Source of the DNA: Mangifera indica
Lineage: Eukaryota; Streptophyta; Magnoliopsida; Sapindales; Anacardiaceae
Direction of reading: 5' to 3'
NCBI RefSeq assembly: GCF_011075055.1
Contig: NC_058138.1
Span: 8,328,001-8,392,000, forward strand
DNA length: 64,000 nucleotides
Below the pieces are notes generated by a model. That model had not been told where the DNA came from. It saw only the letters and a list, made by a program, of their open reading frames with translations, and searched no databases. Shown here piece by piece: positions 12,851 to 23,879 of this stretch. Position 1 is the stretch's first letter. Every line of letters begins with the position of its first letter. The translations under genes and the position numbers were made by a program.

Positions 12851-13886
12851 TAGGCTTCTTGTCACTCTTCCAGCCTTTTCTACTTGCTTTTGACTGGAAT
12901 TTTCTTTTTCCCCTATTGTTTCTGAAACTGGAGCCAATTGAACTACCCCCTAATGTTGTAACAGGTGCTGAAATAGTCAATGAAGTAGGTAAAGCTGACC
13001 GACTTGGCATCACTGTCTGAGGTGCTGTCAATGATGAAGGTGTTGACATAGAAGGTGCATTCCTATGTAGCTTATTAACATATACCTTTAACCTTAATGC
13101 TCTCTCCAATGCCTTTTCATAAGTTTGAGGAGGTTGTGGTCCAGCTAGCACATGCAAGGCTATCTCCGGTCTAAGGCCCTGAAGAAATCTGTCCAATCGA
13201 AGACTAGGGGTACTCACAATACCTGGAGCAAAACTGGCTAAGACATCAAAACGGGTAGAGTAATCCTTTACTGAACCCTCTCCCTGCTGTAAAGAAATGA
13301 ACTCTTGAACTTTGACTGCTACCACATCAGCTGTTCTGTATTGGGCCTCAAATACCCTTCTAAAGTCTTTCCAAGTCATCAGATCCATATTTCTGGTTTC
13401 TTTAACTAGGTCCCACCATACGCGGGCCTCTCCCCTCATCAAGAAACTGGCATACCAAACTTTTTCTCTATCAGTCATAGGAAATAAATCCATAGTACTT
13501 TCCACCTGCTTGATCCATTCATCAGCCACTAAAGGATCTTTAGTACCTTTAAATTCATGAGGGGTATGTTGATTAGGTAAGGAATAAATGGGCTCAAGTC
13601 GCCTTTGAGCTCTAATTTCTCCTCTCCCTTCATTTCTGATTTTTTTTATGACTTCCTCATGAATCTCACTTCTAATCTCATCTCAGATGGCATCTCTGGG
13701 TATATTTTCAGGTGTGGGTCTATCTTGACTCTCAGTCAACACCTGGTGGACTATATCTCTTATTTCTGCTAGCCCAAATCCTGAACCAACTAACGGGGCA
13801 GGGTTAGACAGTTCTCCCGTCTCTCTCTAAATACCCTTTCCACGACCCCGTCCTCGTCCTCGTCCTCGTCTTGTGGTACTTATCAT
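12831..13886 (-). pseudogene. Gypsy internal copy 1: Gag
   Basis: The likely start is the ATG at 13886, giving a short Arg/Gly-rich N-terminus. TAG appears at codon 20 and TGA at about 13685, both shared with copy 2. From 13529 a 232-codon open frame holds the retrotransposon Gag core (MRGEARVWWDLVKE, FRRVFEAQYRT, RFLQGLRPEIALHV) and a basic tail. Gag would form the virus-like particle. Confidence 0.88.
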
Positions 13887-14089
13887 CTAATAACTACATA
13901 AGTGTAATTACATAATATCCTATTATTTGAATACAGGTAAAGAAAACAACTTACTGCAGTCAATTCTCGGGAGCTGATCTGTGAGACATGAAGGGCACCT
14001 GCGCAATACTAGAAGGCAAAACTATATATAAATATTATATTATATTACAACACATTCTATTATATCCACTTTTAAACGCCCAAAATCAC

Positions 14090-14101
14090 GCTCTGATACC
14101 A
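14090..14101 (-). other. Gypsy primer binding site, copy 1
   Basis: On the minus strand it reads TGGTATCAGAGC, complementary to the 3' end of initiator Met-tRNA, four bases from the end of LTR B. It fixes the element on the minus strand. Confidence 0.92.
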
Positions 14102-14105
14102 AAAA

Positions 14106-14455
14106 TGTAACCTCTCCTAACCATTGGGTGTGTTACAGAAAAACAGCAAGAGTTTCCTTATTTTAGAGGGCCCGGGGAATATTTTCTCTTTTTAATTATG
14201 CCCTGTAACACTCCCAATTAGGAATTCACATAAACCAATCCTACCAACCGACTGGATTTTTATCAACTTAATCACAATTAATCAAATAAGTACATAATAA
14301 TACCCATCATAAAAATTATCACCCACAGAAACTTTACAACCAATTTTCATAACTAGCCATATATATATATATACACATATAGATATAGCTATACACAATC
14401 ACATATATACATATAAGAAACAAAATGTATACATATCCACCAATATCTACATTAA

Positions 14456-14534
<79 letters not shown>

Positions 14535-16498
14535 TATATTCACATATACATCAAAACATATAAATCAACAAGATTATGGTGCTTTTCTCTCTCAGCCTCA
14601 TGTCTCACTAATGCTCCCTGGGAATCTTTGCTGCATCTTTTTACCTGTAAAATATTAAATTAAACGGAGTGAGCGACTATGGCTCAGTAAGAAAATCATA
14701 CTCAATACTCAAAGTATTTTATACCAGTACTAATCATTTCCATACTCAGCGTGTCTAAGTTATTTACCACAAAATAATTAACACAAAACACGCATTTAAC
14801 ACGTATCATAATTTCTTTCTTTCATACATTTATTCATTTCCTTACTATATAGATATGATTCACTCATTATGATTTATGCATGTATGAGTGCCATGACATT
14901 TTTTCTGATCGTACATCTTTCTCAACTCTTTATCAGCCAGACAGGCTTGTATGCATAATTCTAATGCAAATGACTTTCATAAAATATTTACTAAATTTTT
15001 TCTCTCTTTCTCATTGACCGGTATAGACTACATATGACAGTACTTGCAGTCACCATACAAAGTATAATTCTATCTTACACGCATATTTTTTTTTCTTTGC
15101 TGTCCACACAATACAGCTAATATTTTTCTTTGCTGTCCACACAGTACAACTGATATTTTTCTTTGCTGTCCACACAGTACAGCTGGTTGTCCACATAGTA
15201 CAACCGATTATTTTCTTTGCTGTCCACACAGTACAGCTGATATTTTTCTTTGTTGTCCACACAGTATAGCTGGTTGTCCACATAGTACAACCGATTATTT
15301 TCTTTGCTGTCCACATAGTACAGCTCACGTGTAAGGATTTTAAGTATGTTTTTTGCTTTCTTGTATCATATGAGTCATTATAAAACCAAAAATACTTGTT
15401 TTCCATTTTCTGAAAGCATACGTGACTTAGAAAATATTTTTCCTCTTTCTTTATTTTTTTCTAAATCATGCATATGCTATGATTCCTCATGTATGCATAT
15501 ATAATCATAATATGAAATATGCCTATTCATTGTTTTCCCTTATTCTTTTCATTTCTTATCAAACATCATATTCTTTTCTTATGCATTTATATATATCTCA
15601 TACATTTAATTAATTTCAAAATATACAATGTAGGCTTAATATAAGGGTTATTACACATATTATGCACATAATTAAGCAAAATTAACCTATATCACATAAA
15701 AGGACATTTTTGCCCTTATGGCCAAAATTTACCTTTTTACCCTTATGGCCAAAAATTACATCATGAATCCTAATGAATTTATTTATCCTTTTAAGCATAA
15801 ATCACCTTAATTCTAATACCTTACACTCTTATATAAGTAAAGGTTATTTAAATAACCTAACTCAAATTTACTTCAAGTATGTAAAGTATGAAATTCTTAC
15901 CTTTTATTTGCTAAATAGATGATTTAAGCTTATTCACCTTCTTTTCTTCTTTCTGACAACCTTAATCAACCAAAAATATAATCATCCATCAAAACTCTAA
16001 ATTTCACATCGCTTAAAAATTAAATTTCTTACCTTAGAACTGATCAGAATTGACAGATCTACATTTTTTATAACTGAAGCCTCTGGAAATTAGGTAGTTT
16101 AGCTAGGTTTTTTGGTGAATTTTGGTTAAGGGAAGCTTTAGCTAAAAAATAATGGAGTTCTCGGCAATTGATGAAGAGAATGAATAGGGTATATATTTTA
16201 TAAGCCTTTTGGACCATTTTGCCCTTAACCTTTTCCATAAATAACTATTTTATCCTTAGCCAATTACCAAAAACCCTTAGCACCACCATATAATTTCTAG
16301 TGTGCCATTCAATTTTAATTCCCACTTTGTCCCTTGAACCTTTATAAAATGACCATTTTACCCCTTTTGAAAATTATTGCTCATTTAGTAGTTTTCTATA
16401 ATTCTTTTGCAATTTCTTTAAATAACAAGTTATAAAATCAACTCTAGGGATAATTTTGGAAGTGGAGTTTACTGACACACCTGAATTCGGATGTTACA
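14106..16498 (-). repeat. Gypsy LTR B (middle, mosaic)
   Basis: Its left part (plus orientation) matches LTR C where A and C differ, and its right part matches LTR A. The switch lies between 16015 and 16339. It serves as 5' LTR for copy 1 and 3' LTR for copy 2. A (TA)n tract at about 14460-14531 is much longer here than in A or C and creates artificial YIYIYI frames. The minisatellite is at about 15092-15327. Confidence 0.93.
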
Positions 16499-18041
16499 TT
16501 TCTTCCCCCTTAAAAGAATTTTGTCCTCGAAATTTAAACAAATAAGTTGGGAAATTTCTCTCTTATTTGTTGCTCAACCTCTCATGTGGCTTCTTCCACC
16601 TTATGATTCTTCCATAATACTTTCACTAATGGAATTGTCTTATTTCGGAGCTCTTTTATTTTTCTGTCTAGTATTTGCACCGGTTGCTCCTCATAAGCTA
16701 AATCTTCTTTTAATTCCACATCATCTGATTTCAAGACATGTGAAGGATCGCTAATGTACTTTCTCAATAAAGAAATATGAAATACATTATGAACTCGATC
16801 CATACTAGGTGGAAGTGCAAGTCTATAAGTCACCTTGCCCACTCTTTCTAAAATTTCAAATGGGCCAATAAATCTTGGAGCAAGTTTCCCTTTTCTTCCA
16901 AATCTCATCACGTGCTTATAAGGGGCTATTTTCACAAAAACTTTGTCACCCGGTTGGAACTCTACTTCTTTCCTTTTCAAATCTGCATAGCTTTTTTGTC
17001 TGTCCTGAGCTTGCTTCAATCTAGTCTTGATAGTCTTTAAATCTTTCACCATCCTCTGGGTTAACTTAGGCCCAAGAACTTGACTCAAATCATCTCGCTC
17101 TTCTATGTCATCCCAATGTAATGGAGATCTACACTTTCTTCCATAAAGAGCCTCATATGGTGCCATTTTAATGGTGGATTGGTAACTATTATTATATGCA
17201 AATTCTATCAATGGAATCATTTCATGCCAGGTCATTTTGTAATCTAAACAACAGGCCCTCAACATATCCTCTAGTATTTGATTCACCCTTTCTGTCTGGC
17301 CATCTGTTTGAGGATGATATGATGTGCTAAATGCTAGTCTAATACCCAATGCTCTTTGTAAGCTAGCCCAAAAAGCTGAAACAAATCTGGGGTCTCTATC
17401 CGACACAATAGTTTTGGGTACGCCATGTAATCTCACAATCTCCCGTATATAAATCTGGGCCAGTTGATCTGAAGCAAAACTATCTTTCACTGGAATAAAA
17501 TAAGCCGATTTAGTCAATCTATCTACAATCACCCATAATGCATTATAGCCTTTTTGTACTTGAGGTAGGCCAATGATGAAATCCATTGAAATATCTTCCC
17601 ATTTCCATTCAAGAACACTAAGTGGGTGAAGCAAACCTGAAGGTCTCTGATGCTCAGCCTTGACCTGTTGACATACCAAGCACTTAGCTACATAGTCTTC
17701 AATATCTTTCTTCATACCTATCCACCAATAAGTTTTCTTTAAATCCTGGTACATCTTTACTCCCCCAGGGTGAGCAGTGTAAAGTGTATCATGTGCTTCA
17801 CTCAAGATTTTCTTTCTCAATTCCAGATCTTGGGGAATACATACCCTGTTTCTGAACTTGAGCATGTCATCAATCATTTGAAACTCAGTTGCTTTCCCCT
17901 TACATATCTGTTGACTTATTTTCTGGCACCACAAATCTTCTATTTGTTTCTCTTTTATTTCATTGAGGAGATTAGGTTGAATTTCCAATATGGCCACCAG
18001 ACTCCCTATCACCTCAATCTGTTCCCTTTAAAACTCTTCCT
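16499..18041 (-). pseudogene. Gypsy internal copy 2: integrase and C-terminal tail
   Basis: Nearly identical to copy 1, with the DDE residues kept and the same TGA after KVEEAT (about 16581). Visible replacements against copy 1 include ICKGKATE for ICEGKATE, SVLEWKW for SVPEWKW and DIEERDD for DIGERDD. The stop upstream of the integrase is TAA here and TAG in copy 1. The polypurine tract lies at 16499. Confidence 0.9.
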
Positions 18042-18734
18042 GTAACTCTATCTGAGTGGTGAGATAAGCTATGACAATCTTTCTACTCAAGGCATCGGCT
18101 ACCATATTTGCTTTACCCCGGATGATATTTAATATCACATTCATAATCTTTGACTAGCTCCAACCATCTTCTTTGTCTCATATTTAAGTCTTTCTGAGTG
18201 AAAAATATTTGAGACTTTTATGGTCAGTGTAGATATTACATTTAACTCCATATAAATAATGCCTCCAAATTTTTAAAGCAAAAACCACTGCTGCTAACTC
18301 TAAATCATGGGTAGGGTAACGTGTTTCATAATCTTTTAACTGTCGAGAGGCATACGCTATCACCTTACCCTTTTGCATCAGCACGACTCCCAAGCCATTA
18401 TGCGAGGCATCACAATAAACATCATAATCTACACCTTCCTCTAGCAATACTAAAATAGGAGCTGTAGTTAATCGTGTTTTTAGCTCTTGGAAACTCTTTT
18501 CAAAAGCATCAGTCCATATAAAAGGAGTTCCTTGTCTAGTAGAGCTGTAAGTGGCTTGGCCAACCGGGCAAAACCTTGAACAAATCTTCTGTAATAGCCG
18601 GCTAGCCCTAAAAAGCTTCTGATCTCTTTCACAGTCTTCGACCTCGCCCATTCAAGTATTGTTTCTACTTTACTAGGGTCCACAGCTATACCTTCCTTAG
18701 TAACCACATGTCCCAAAAATACTACTCGATCAAA
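18042..18734 (-). pseudogene. Gypsy internal copy 2: RT C-terminus and RNase H
   Basis: It carries the same two one-base shifts and the same TAG as copy 1. In addition a G run near 18117 is one base longer here, a copy-specific shift after YHPG. That single base accounts for the one-base difference in internal length. YDVYCDAS replaces YDIYCDAS, and DPSKVET replaces DPGKVET. Confidence 0.88.
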
Positions 18735-20156
18735 CTAGAATTCACACTTAGAGAATTTGGCATACAAATTCTTTTCTCTCAATCTTTGTAGCACAAATCT
18801 CAAGTGTTCGACATGTTCTTCTTCTGATCTAGAGTATATCAAGATATCATCAATAAATACCACCAAGAATTTGTCAAGGCAATCATGAAATACCCGATTC
18901 ATTAAATCCATAAAGATTACTGGAGCATTAGTCAATCCAAAGGGCATTACCACAAACTCGTAGTGCCCGTAGCGGGTCCGAAAAGCTGTCTTTGGAATAT
19001 CTTGCTCTGCAATCCTCACCTGGTGATAACCCGACCTCAAGTCAATTTTGGAGAACACAGAAGTTCCTTTCAATTGATCAAATAAATCATCAATTCGAGG
19101 CAACGGGTATTTATTCTTCACCGTCAGTTTGTTCAACTCCTTGTAATCTATGCACATACGAAGCAACCCATCTTTCTTTTTGACAAATAGTATGGGTGCT
19201 CCCCAAGGAGAGTGGCTAGGTCTAATAAAACCCTTATCTAAAAGTTCTTGCAACTGTTTCTTTAATTCTTGCAATTCAGCTAGAACCATTCGGTAAGGGG
19301 CTTTTGAAATTGGGCTTGAGCCAAGTTCTAACTCTATACTAAACTCCAACTCTCTCTCTGGAGGTAAACCTGGTAGCTCATCAGGAAAGACATCTGGGAA
19401 ATCTCGTACTATTGGAACATCCTGAACACTCAATCTTTGGATATCATGCTCATGCACCATATGAGCTAAATATCCCGTACACCCCCTTTTCAATAATTTT
19501 TGCGCCTTTACACTACTGATCATCATACTAGGCTGATGGCCCTCTCTGAAATTAAAGTAATCCCCATTATCAAGTTGGAATCGAGCCTTTTTCTTTCTAC
19601 AGTCAATCTCGACTCCATATCTTTCTAAGAAATCCATGCCTAAGATAATATCAAAATCAGGCATATAAAAAACAATCAAGTCCACCTTTAACTCTCTCCC
19701 ATGTATCACTACCCTTTGGTCTTTTAACACCTTATCTGTAATCACACTCCTACCATCTGGCATCTCAACTCTAGTGGAATGGGTAGATCTAACAGGTACT
19801 AAACCTACCATTTCAATAACCCCTGGTGCAATAAAGGAGTGTGTAGCTCCTGAATCAATCAATGCATATAAAGAAACAGAGTGGAAAAAGAGCTGACTAG
19901 TAACTGCAGATGGACTAGCCTCCATCTGACTATGGGTAGCTGTATAGACCCGTGCATTAGTACCTCTCTCTGGTTGCACTAGCAGAATTAGGCTATGTTG
20001 TGGTTGTATCTGAACTGACACTTCGGTACTCTGGCAATCCTTTGCTATATGCCCTGACAGTCGACATCTATAACAAATCACCTGTTTCTGCTGGTACCAA
20101 CATTCCTCTACTATGACGTCTCCAACAAATCTGACACTAGGGAATATTTTCTTTTC
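18735..20156 (-). pseudogene. Gypsy internal copy 2: zinc knuckle, protease and reverse transcriptase
   Basis: Same domain order and about 500 open codons as in copy 1. Protease DSGA and RT FIDD are kept. Visible replacements are KRGCT for KMGCT, RPSHSP for RPNHSP and REKNLYA for REKKLYA. It ends at the shared TAG. Confidence 0.92.
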
Positions 20157-21192
20157 TAGGCTTCTTGTCACTCTTCCAGCCTTTTCTACTTGCTTTTGAC
20201 TGGAATTTTCTTTTTCCCCTATTGTTTCTGAAACTGGAGCCAATTGAACTACCCCCTAATGTTGTAACAGGTGCTGAAATAATCAATGAAGTAGGTAAAG
20301 CTGACCGACTTGGCATCACTGTCTGAGGTGCTGTCAATGATGAAGGTGTTGACATAGAAGGTGCATTCCTATGTAGCTTATTAACATATACCTTTAACCT
20401 TAATGCTCTCTCCAATGCCTTTTCATAAGTTTGAGGAGGTTGTGGTCCAGCTAGCACATGCAAGGCTATCTCCGGTCTAAGGCCCTGAAGAAATCTGTCC
20501 AATCGAAGACTAGGGGTACTCACAATACCTGGAGCAAAACTGGCTAAGACATCAAAACGGGTAGAGTAATCCTTTACTGAACCCTCTCCCTGCTGTAAAG
20601 AAATGAACTCTTGAACTTTGACTGCTACCACATCAGCTGTTCTGTATTGGGCCTCAAATACCCTTCTAAAGTCTTTCCAAGTCATCAGATCCATATTTTT
20701 GGTTTCTTTAACTAGGTTCCACCATACGCGGGCCTCTCCCCTCATCAAGAAACTGGCATACCAAACTTTTTCTCTATCAGTCATAGGAAATAAATCCATA
20801 GTACTTTCCACCTGCTTGATCCATTCATCAGCCACTAAAGGATCTTTAGTACCTTTAAATTCATGAGGGGTATGTTGATTAGGTAAGGAATAAATGGGCT
20901 CAAGTCGCCTTTGAGCTCTAATTTCTCCTCTCCCTTCATTTCTGATTTTTTTTATGACTTCCTCATGAATCTCACTTCTAATCTCATCTCAGATGGCATC
21001 TCTGGGTATATTTTCAGGTGTGGGTCTATCTTGACTCTCAGTCAACACCTGGTGGACTATATCTTTTATTTCTGCTAGCCCAAATCCTGAACCAACTAAC
21101 GGGGCAGGGTTAGACAGTTCTCCCGTCTCTCTCTAAATACCCTTTCCACGACCCCGTCCTCGTCCTCGTCCTCGTCTTGTGGTACTTATCAT
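20137..21192 (-). pseudogene. Gypsy internal copy 2: Gag
   Basis: Same start, same early TAG and same TGA as copy 1. The 232-codon core differs by WWNLVKETKN for WWDLVKETRN and SLIISAP for SLTISAP. Most changes seen are C-to-T or G-to-A, as expected from decay of methylated DNA. Confidence 0.88.
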
Positions 21193-21395
21193 CTAATAAC
21201 TACATAAGTGTAATTACATAATATCCTATTATTTGAATACAGGTAAAGAAAACAACTTACTGCAGTCAATTCTCGGGAGCTGATCTGTGAGACATGAAGG
21301 GCACCTGCGCAATACTAGAAGGCAAAACTATATATAAATATTATATTATATTACAACATATTCTATTATATCCACTTTTAAACGCCCAAAATCAC

Positions 21396-21407
21396 GCTCT
21401 GATACCA
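21396..21407 (-). other. Gypsy primer binding site, copy 2
   Basis: TGGTATCAGAGC on the minus strand, four bases from LTR C, as in copy 1. Confidence 0.92.
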
Positions 21408-21411
21408 AATA

Positions 21412-21761
21412 TGTAACCTCTCCTAACCATTGGGTGTGTTACAGAAAAACAGCAAGAGTTTCCTTATTTTAGAGGGCCCGGGGAATATTTTCTCTTTTTA
21501 ATTATGCCCTGTAACACTCCCAATTAGGAATTCACATAAACCAATCCTACCAACCGACTGGATTTTTATCAACTTAATCACAATTAATCAAATAAGTACA
21601 TAATAATACCCATCATAAAAATTATCACCCACAGAAACTTTACAACCAATTTTCATAACTAGCCATATATATATATATACACATATAGATATAGCTATAC
21701 ACAATCACATATATACATATAAGAAACAAAATGTATACATATCCACCAATATCTACATTAA

Positions 21762-21802
<41 letters not shown>

Positions 21803-23766
21803 TATATTCACATATACATCAAAACATATAAATCAACAAGATTATGGTGCCTTTCTCTCTCAGCCTCATGTCTCACTAATGCTCCCTGGGAATCTTTGCT
21901 GCATCTTTTTACCTGTAAAATATTAAATTAAACGGAGTGAGCGACTATGGCTCAGTAAGAAAATCATACTCAATACTCAAAGTATTTTATACCAGTACTA
22001 ATCATTTCCATACTCAGCGTGTCTAAGTTATTTACCACAAAATAATTAACACAAAACACGCATTTAACACGTATCATAATTCCTTTCTTTCATACATTTA
22101 TTCATTTCCTTACTATATAGATATGATTCACTCATTATGATTTATGCATGTATGAGTGCCATGACATTTTTTCTGATCGTACATCTTTCTCAACTCTTTA
22201 TCAGCCAGACAGGCTTGTATGCATAATTCTAATGCAAATGACTTTCATAAAATATTTACTAAATTTTTTCTCTCTTTCTCATTGACCGGTATAGACTACA
22301 TATGACAGTACTTGCAGTCACCATACAAAGTATAATTCTATCTTACACGCATATTTTTTTTTCTTTGCTGTCCACACAATACAGCTAATATTTTTCTTTG
22401 CTGTCCACACAGTACAACTGATATTTTTCTTTGCTGTCCACACAGTACAGCTGGTTGTCCACATAGTACAACCGATTATTTTCTTTGCTGTCTACACAGT
22501 ACAGCTGATATTTTTCTTTGTTGTCCACACAGTATAGCTGGTTGTCCACATAGTACAACCGATTATTTTCTTTGCTGTCCACATAGTACAGCTCACGTGT
22601 AAGGATTTTAAGTATGTTTTTTGCTTTCTTGTATCATATGAGTCATTATAAAACCAAAAATACTTGTTTTCCATTTTCTGAAAGCATACGTGACTTAGAA
22701 AATATTTTTCCTCTTTCTTTATTTTTTTCTAAATCATGCATATGCTATGATTCCTCATGTATGCATATATAATCATAATATGAAATATGCCTATTCATTG
22801 TTTTCCCTTATTCTTTTCATTTCTTATCAAACATCATATTCTTTTCTCATGCATTTATATATATCTCATACATTTAATTAATTTCAAAATATACAATGTA
22901 GGCTTAATATAAGGGTTATTACACATATTATGCACATAATTAAGCAAAATTAACCTATATCACATAAAAGGACATTTTTGCCCTTATGGCCAAAATTTAC
23001 CTTTTTACCCTTATGGCCAAAAATTACATCATGAATCCTAATGAATTTATTTATCCTTTTAAGCATAAATCACCTTAATTCTAATACCTTACACTCTTAT
23101 ATAAGTAAAGGTTATTTAAATAACCTAACTCAAATTTACTTCAAGTATGTAAAGTATGAAATTCTTACCTTTTATTTGCTAAATAGATGATTTAAGCTTA
23201 TTCACCTTCTTTTCTTCTTTCTGACAACCTTAATCAACCAAAAATATAATCATCCATCAAAACTCTAAATTTCACATCGCTTAAAAATTAAATTTCTTAC
23301 CTTAGAACTGATCAGAATTGACAGATCTACATTTTTTATAACTGAAGCCTCTGGAAATTAGGTAGTTTAGCTAGGTTTTTTGGTGAATTTTGGTTAAGGG
23401 AAGCTTTAGCTAAAAAATAATGGAGTTCTCGGCAATTGATGAAGAGAATGAATAGGGTATATATTTTATAAGCCTTTTGGACCATTTTGCCCTTAACCTT
23501 TTCCATAAATAACTATTTTATCCTTAGCCAATTACCAAAAACCCTTAGCACCACCATATAATTTCTAGTGTGCCATTCAATTTTAATTCCCACTTTGTCC
23601 CTTGAATCTTTATAAAATGACCATTTTACCCCCTTTGAAAATTATTGCTCATTTAGTAGTTTTCTATAATTCTTTTGCAATTTCTTTAAACAATAAGTTA
23701 TAAAATCAACTCTAGGGATAATTTTGAAAGTGGAGTTTACTGACACACCTGAATTCGGATGTTACA
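21412..23766 (-). repeat. Gypsy LTR C (right outer, original 5' LTR)
   Basis: Same termini as A and B. It is followed by TTAAA (23767-23771), matching the five bases left of LTR A. Private bases near its right end (GAATCTTTA, AAACAATAAG, TTTGAAAGTG) separate it from A and B. The minisatellite is at about 22363-22592. Confidence 0.93.
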
Positions 23767-23879
23767 TTAAAGGTTGTAAACAATTGATAAAAATTCCCTC
23801 TAGAACAATATTTTAGGGATTTATCTAACTTTATTAGTGAATATTACAACATTGATCCAATAAAAAACTCCATTTAACT

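Larger units (their letters stand above)
6817..23766 (-). mobile_element. Tandem Ty3/gypsy retrotransposon: LTR-internal-LTR-internal-LTR
   Basis: Three LTRs (6817-9193, 14106-16498, 21412-23766) alternate with two internal regions (9194-14105 and 16499-21411; 4912 and 4913 bases). All lie on the minus strand. The whole array is bounded once by TTAAA (6812-6816 and 23767-23771), so it is one insertion locus and not two. Domain order is Gag, protease, RT, RNase H, integrase and a C-terminal tail, as in Ty3/gypsy chromoviruses. RT and tail wording resemble the Tekay/Del group. Both interiors carry the same stops and frameshifts, so neither is autonomous. The array sits inside the MULE, between its left subterminal repeats and mudrA. 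Confidence 0.93.

Noticed and set aside
14334..14658. Two opposite frames of alternating Ile/Tyr
   Set aside because: They are read through the (TA)n tract of gypsy LTR B and have no coding content.
15050..15406. A 118-codon frame rich in SCTVWTAKK repeats (also at 7919-8101 and 22385-22674)
   Set aside because: It arises from the LTR minisatellite, whose period keeps several frames open. It lacks conservation between LTRs beyond the repeat itself.
22363..22592. Regular short repeats resembling a CRISPR-like array
   Set aside because: Units are directly adjacent and differ in length, there are no unique spacers, and the array is part of a plant LTR present three times.
6817..23766. Two independent gypsy insertions side by side
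   Set aside because: There is only one pair of TTAAA duplications at the outer ends and a mosaic middle LTR; neither is expected from separate insertions.
6817..23766. Assembly duplication artefact
   Set aside because: The copies differ by many single bases, a G-run indel and a long (TA)n difference, and the middle LTR is a mosaic. Unlikely, though long reads would be decisive.
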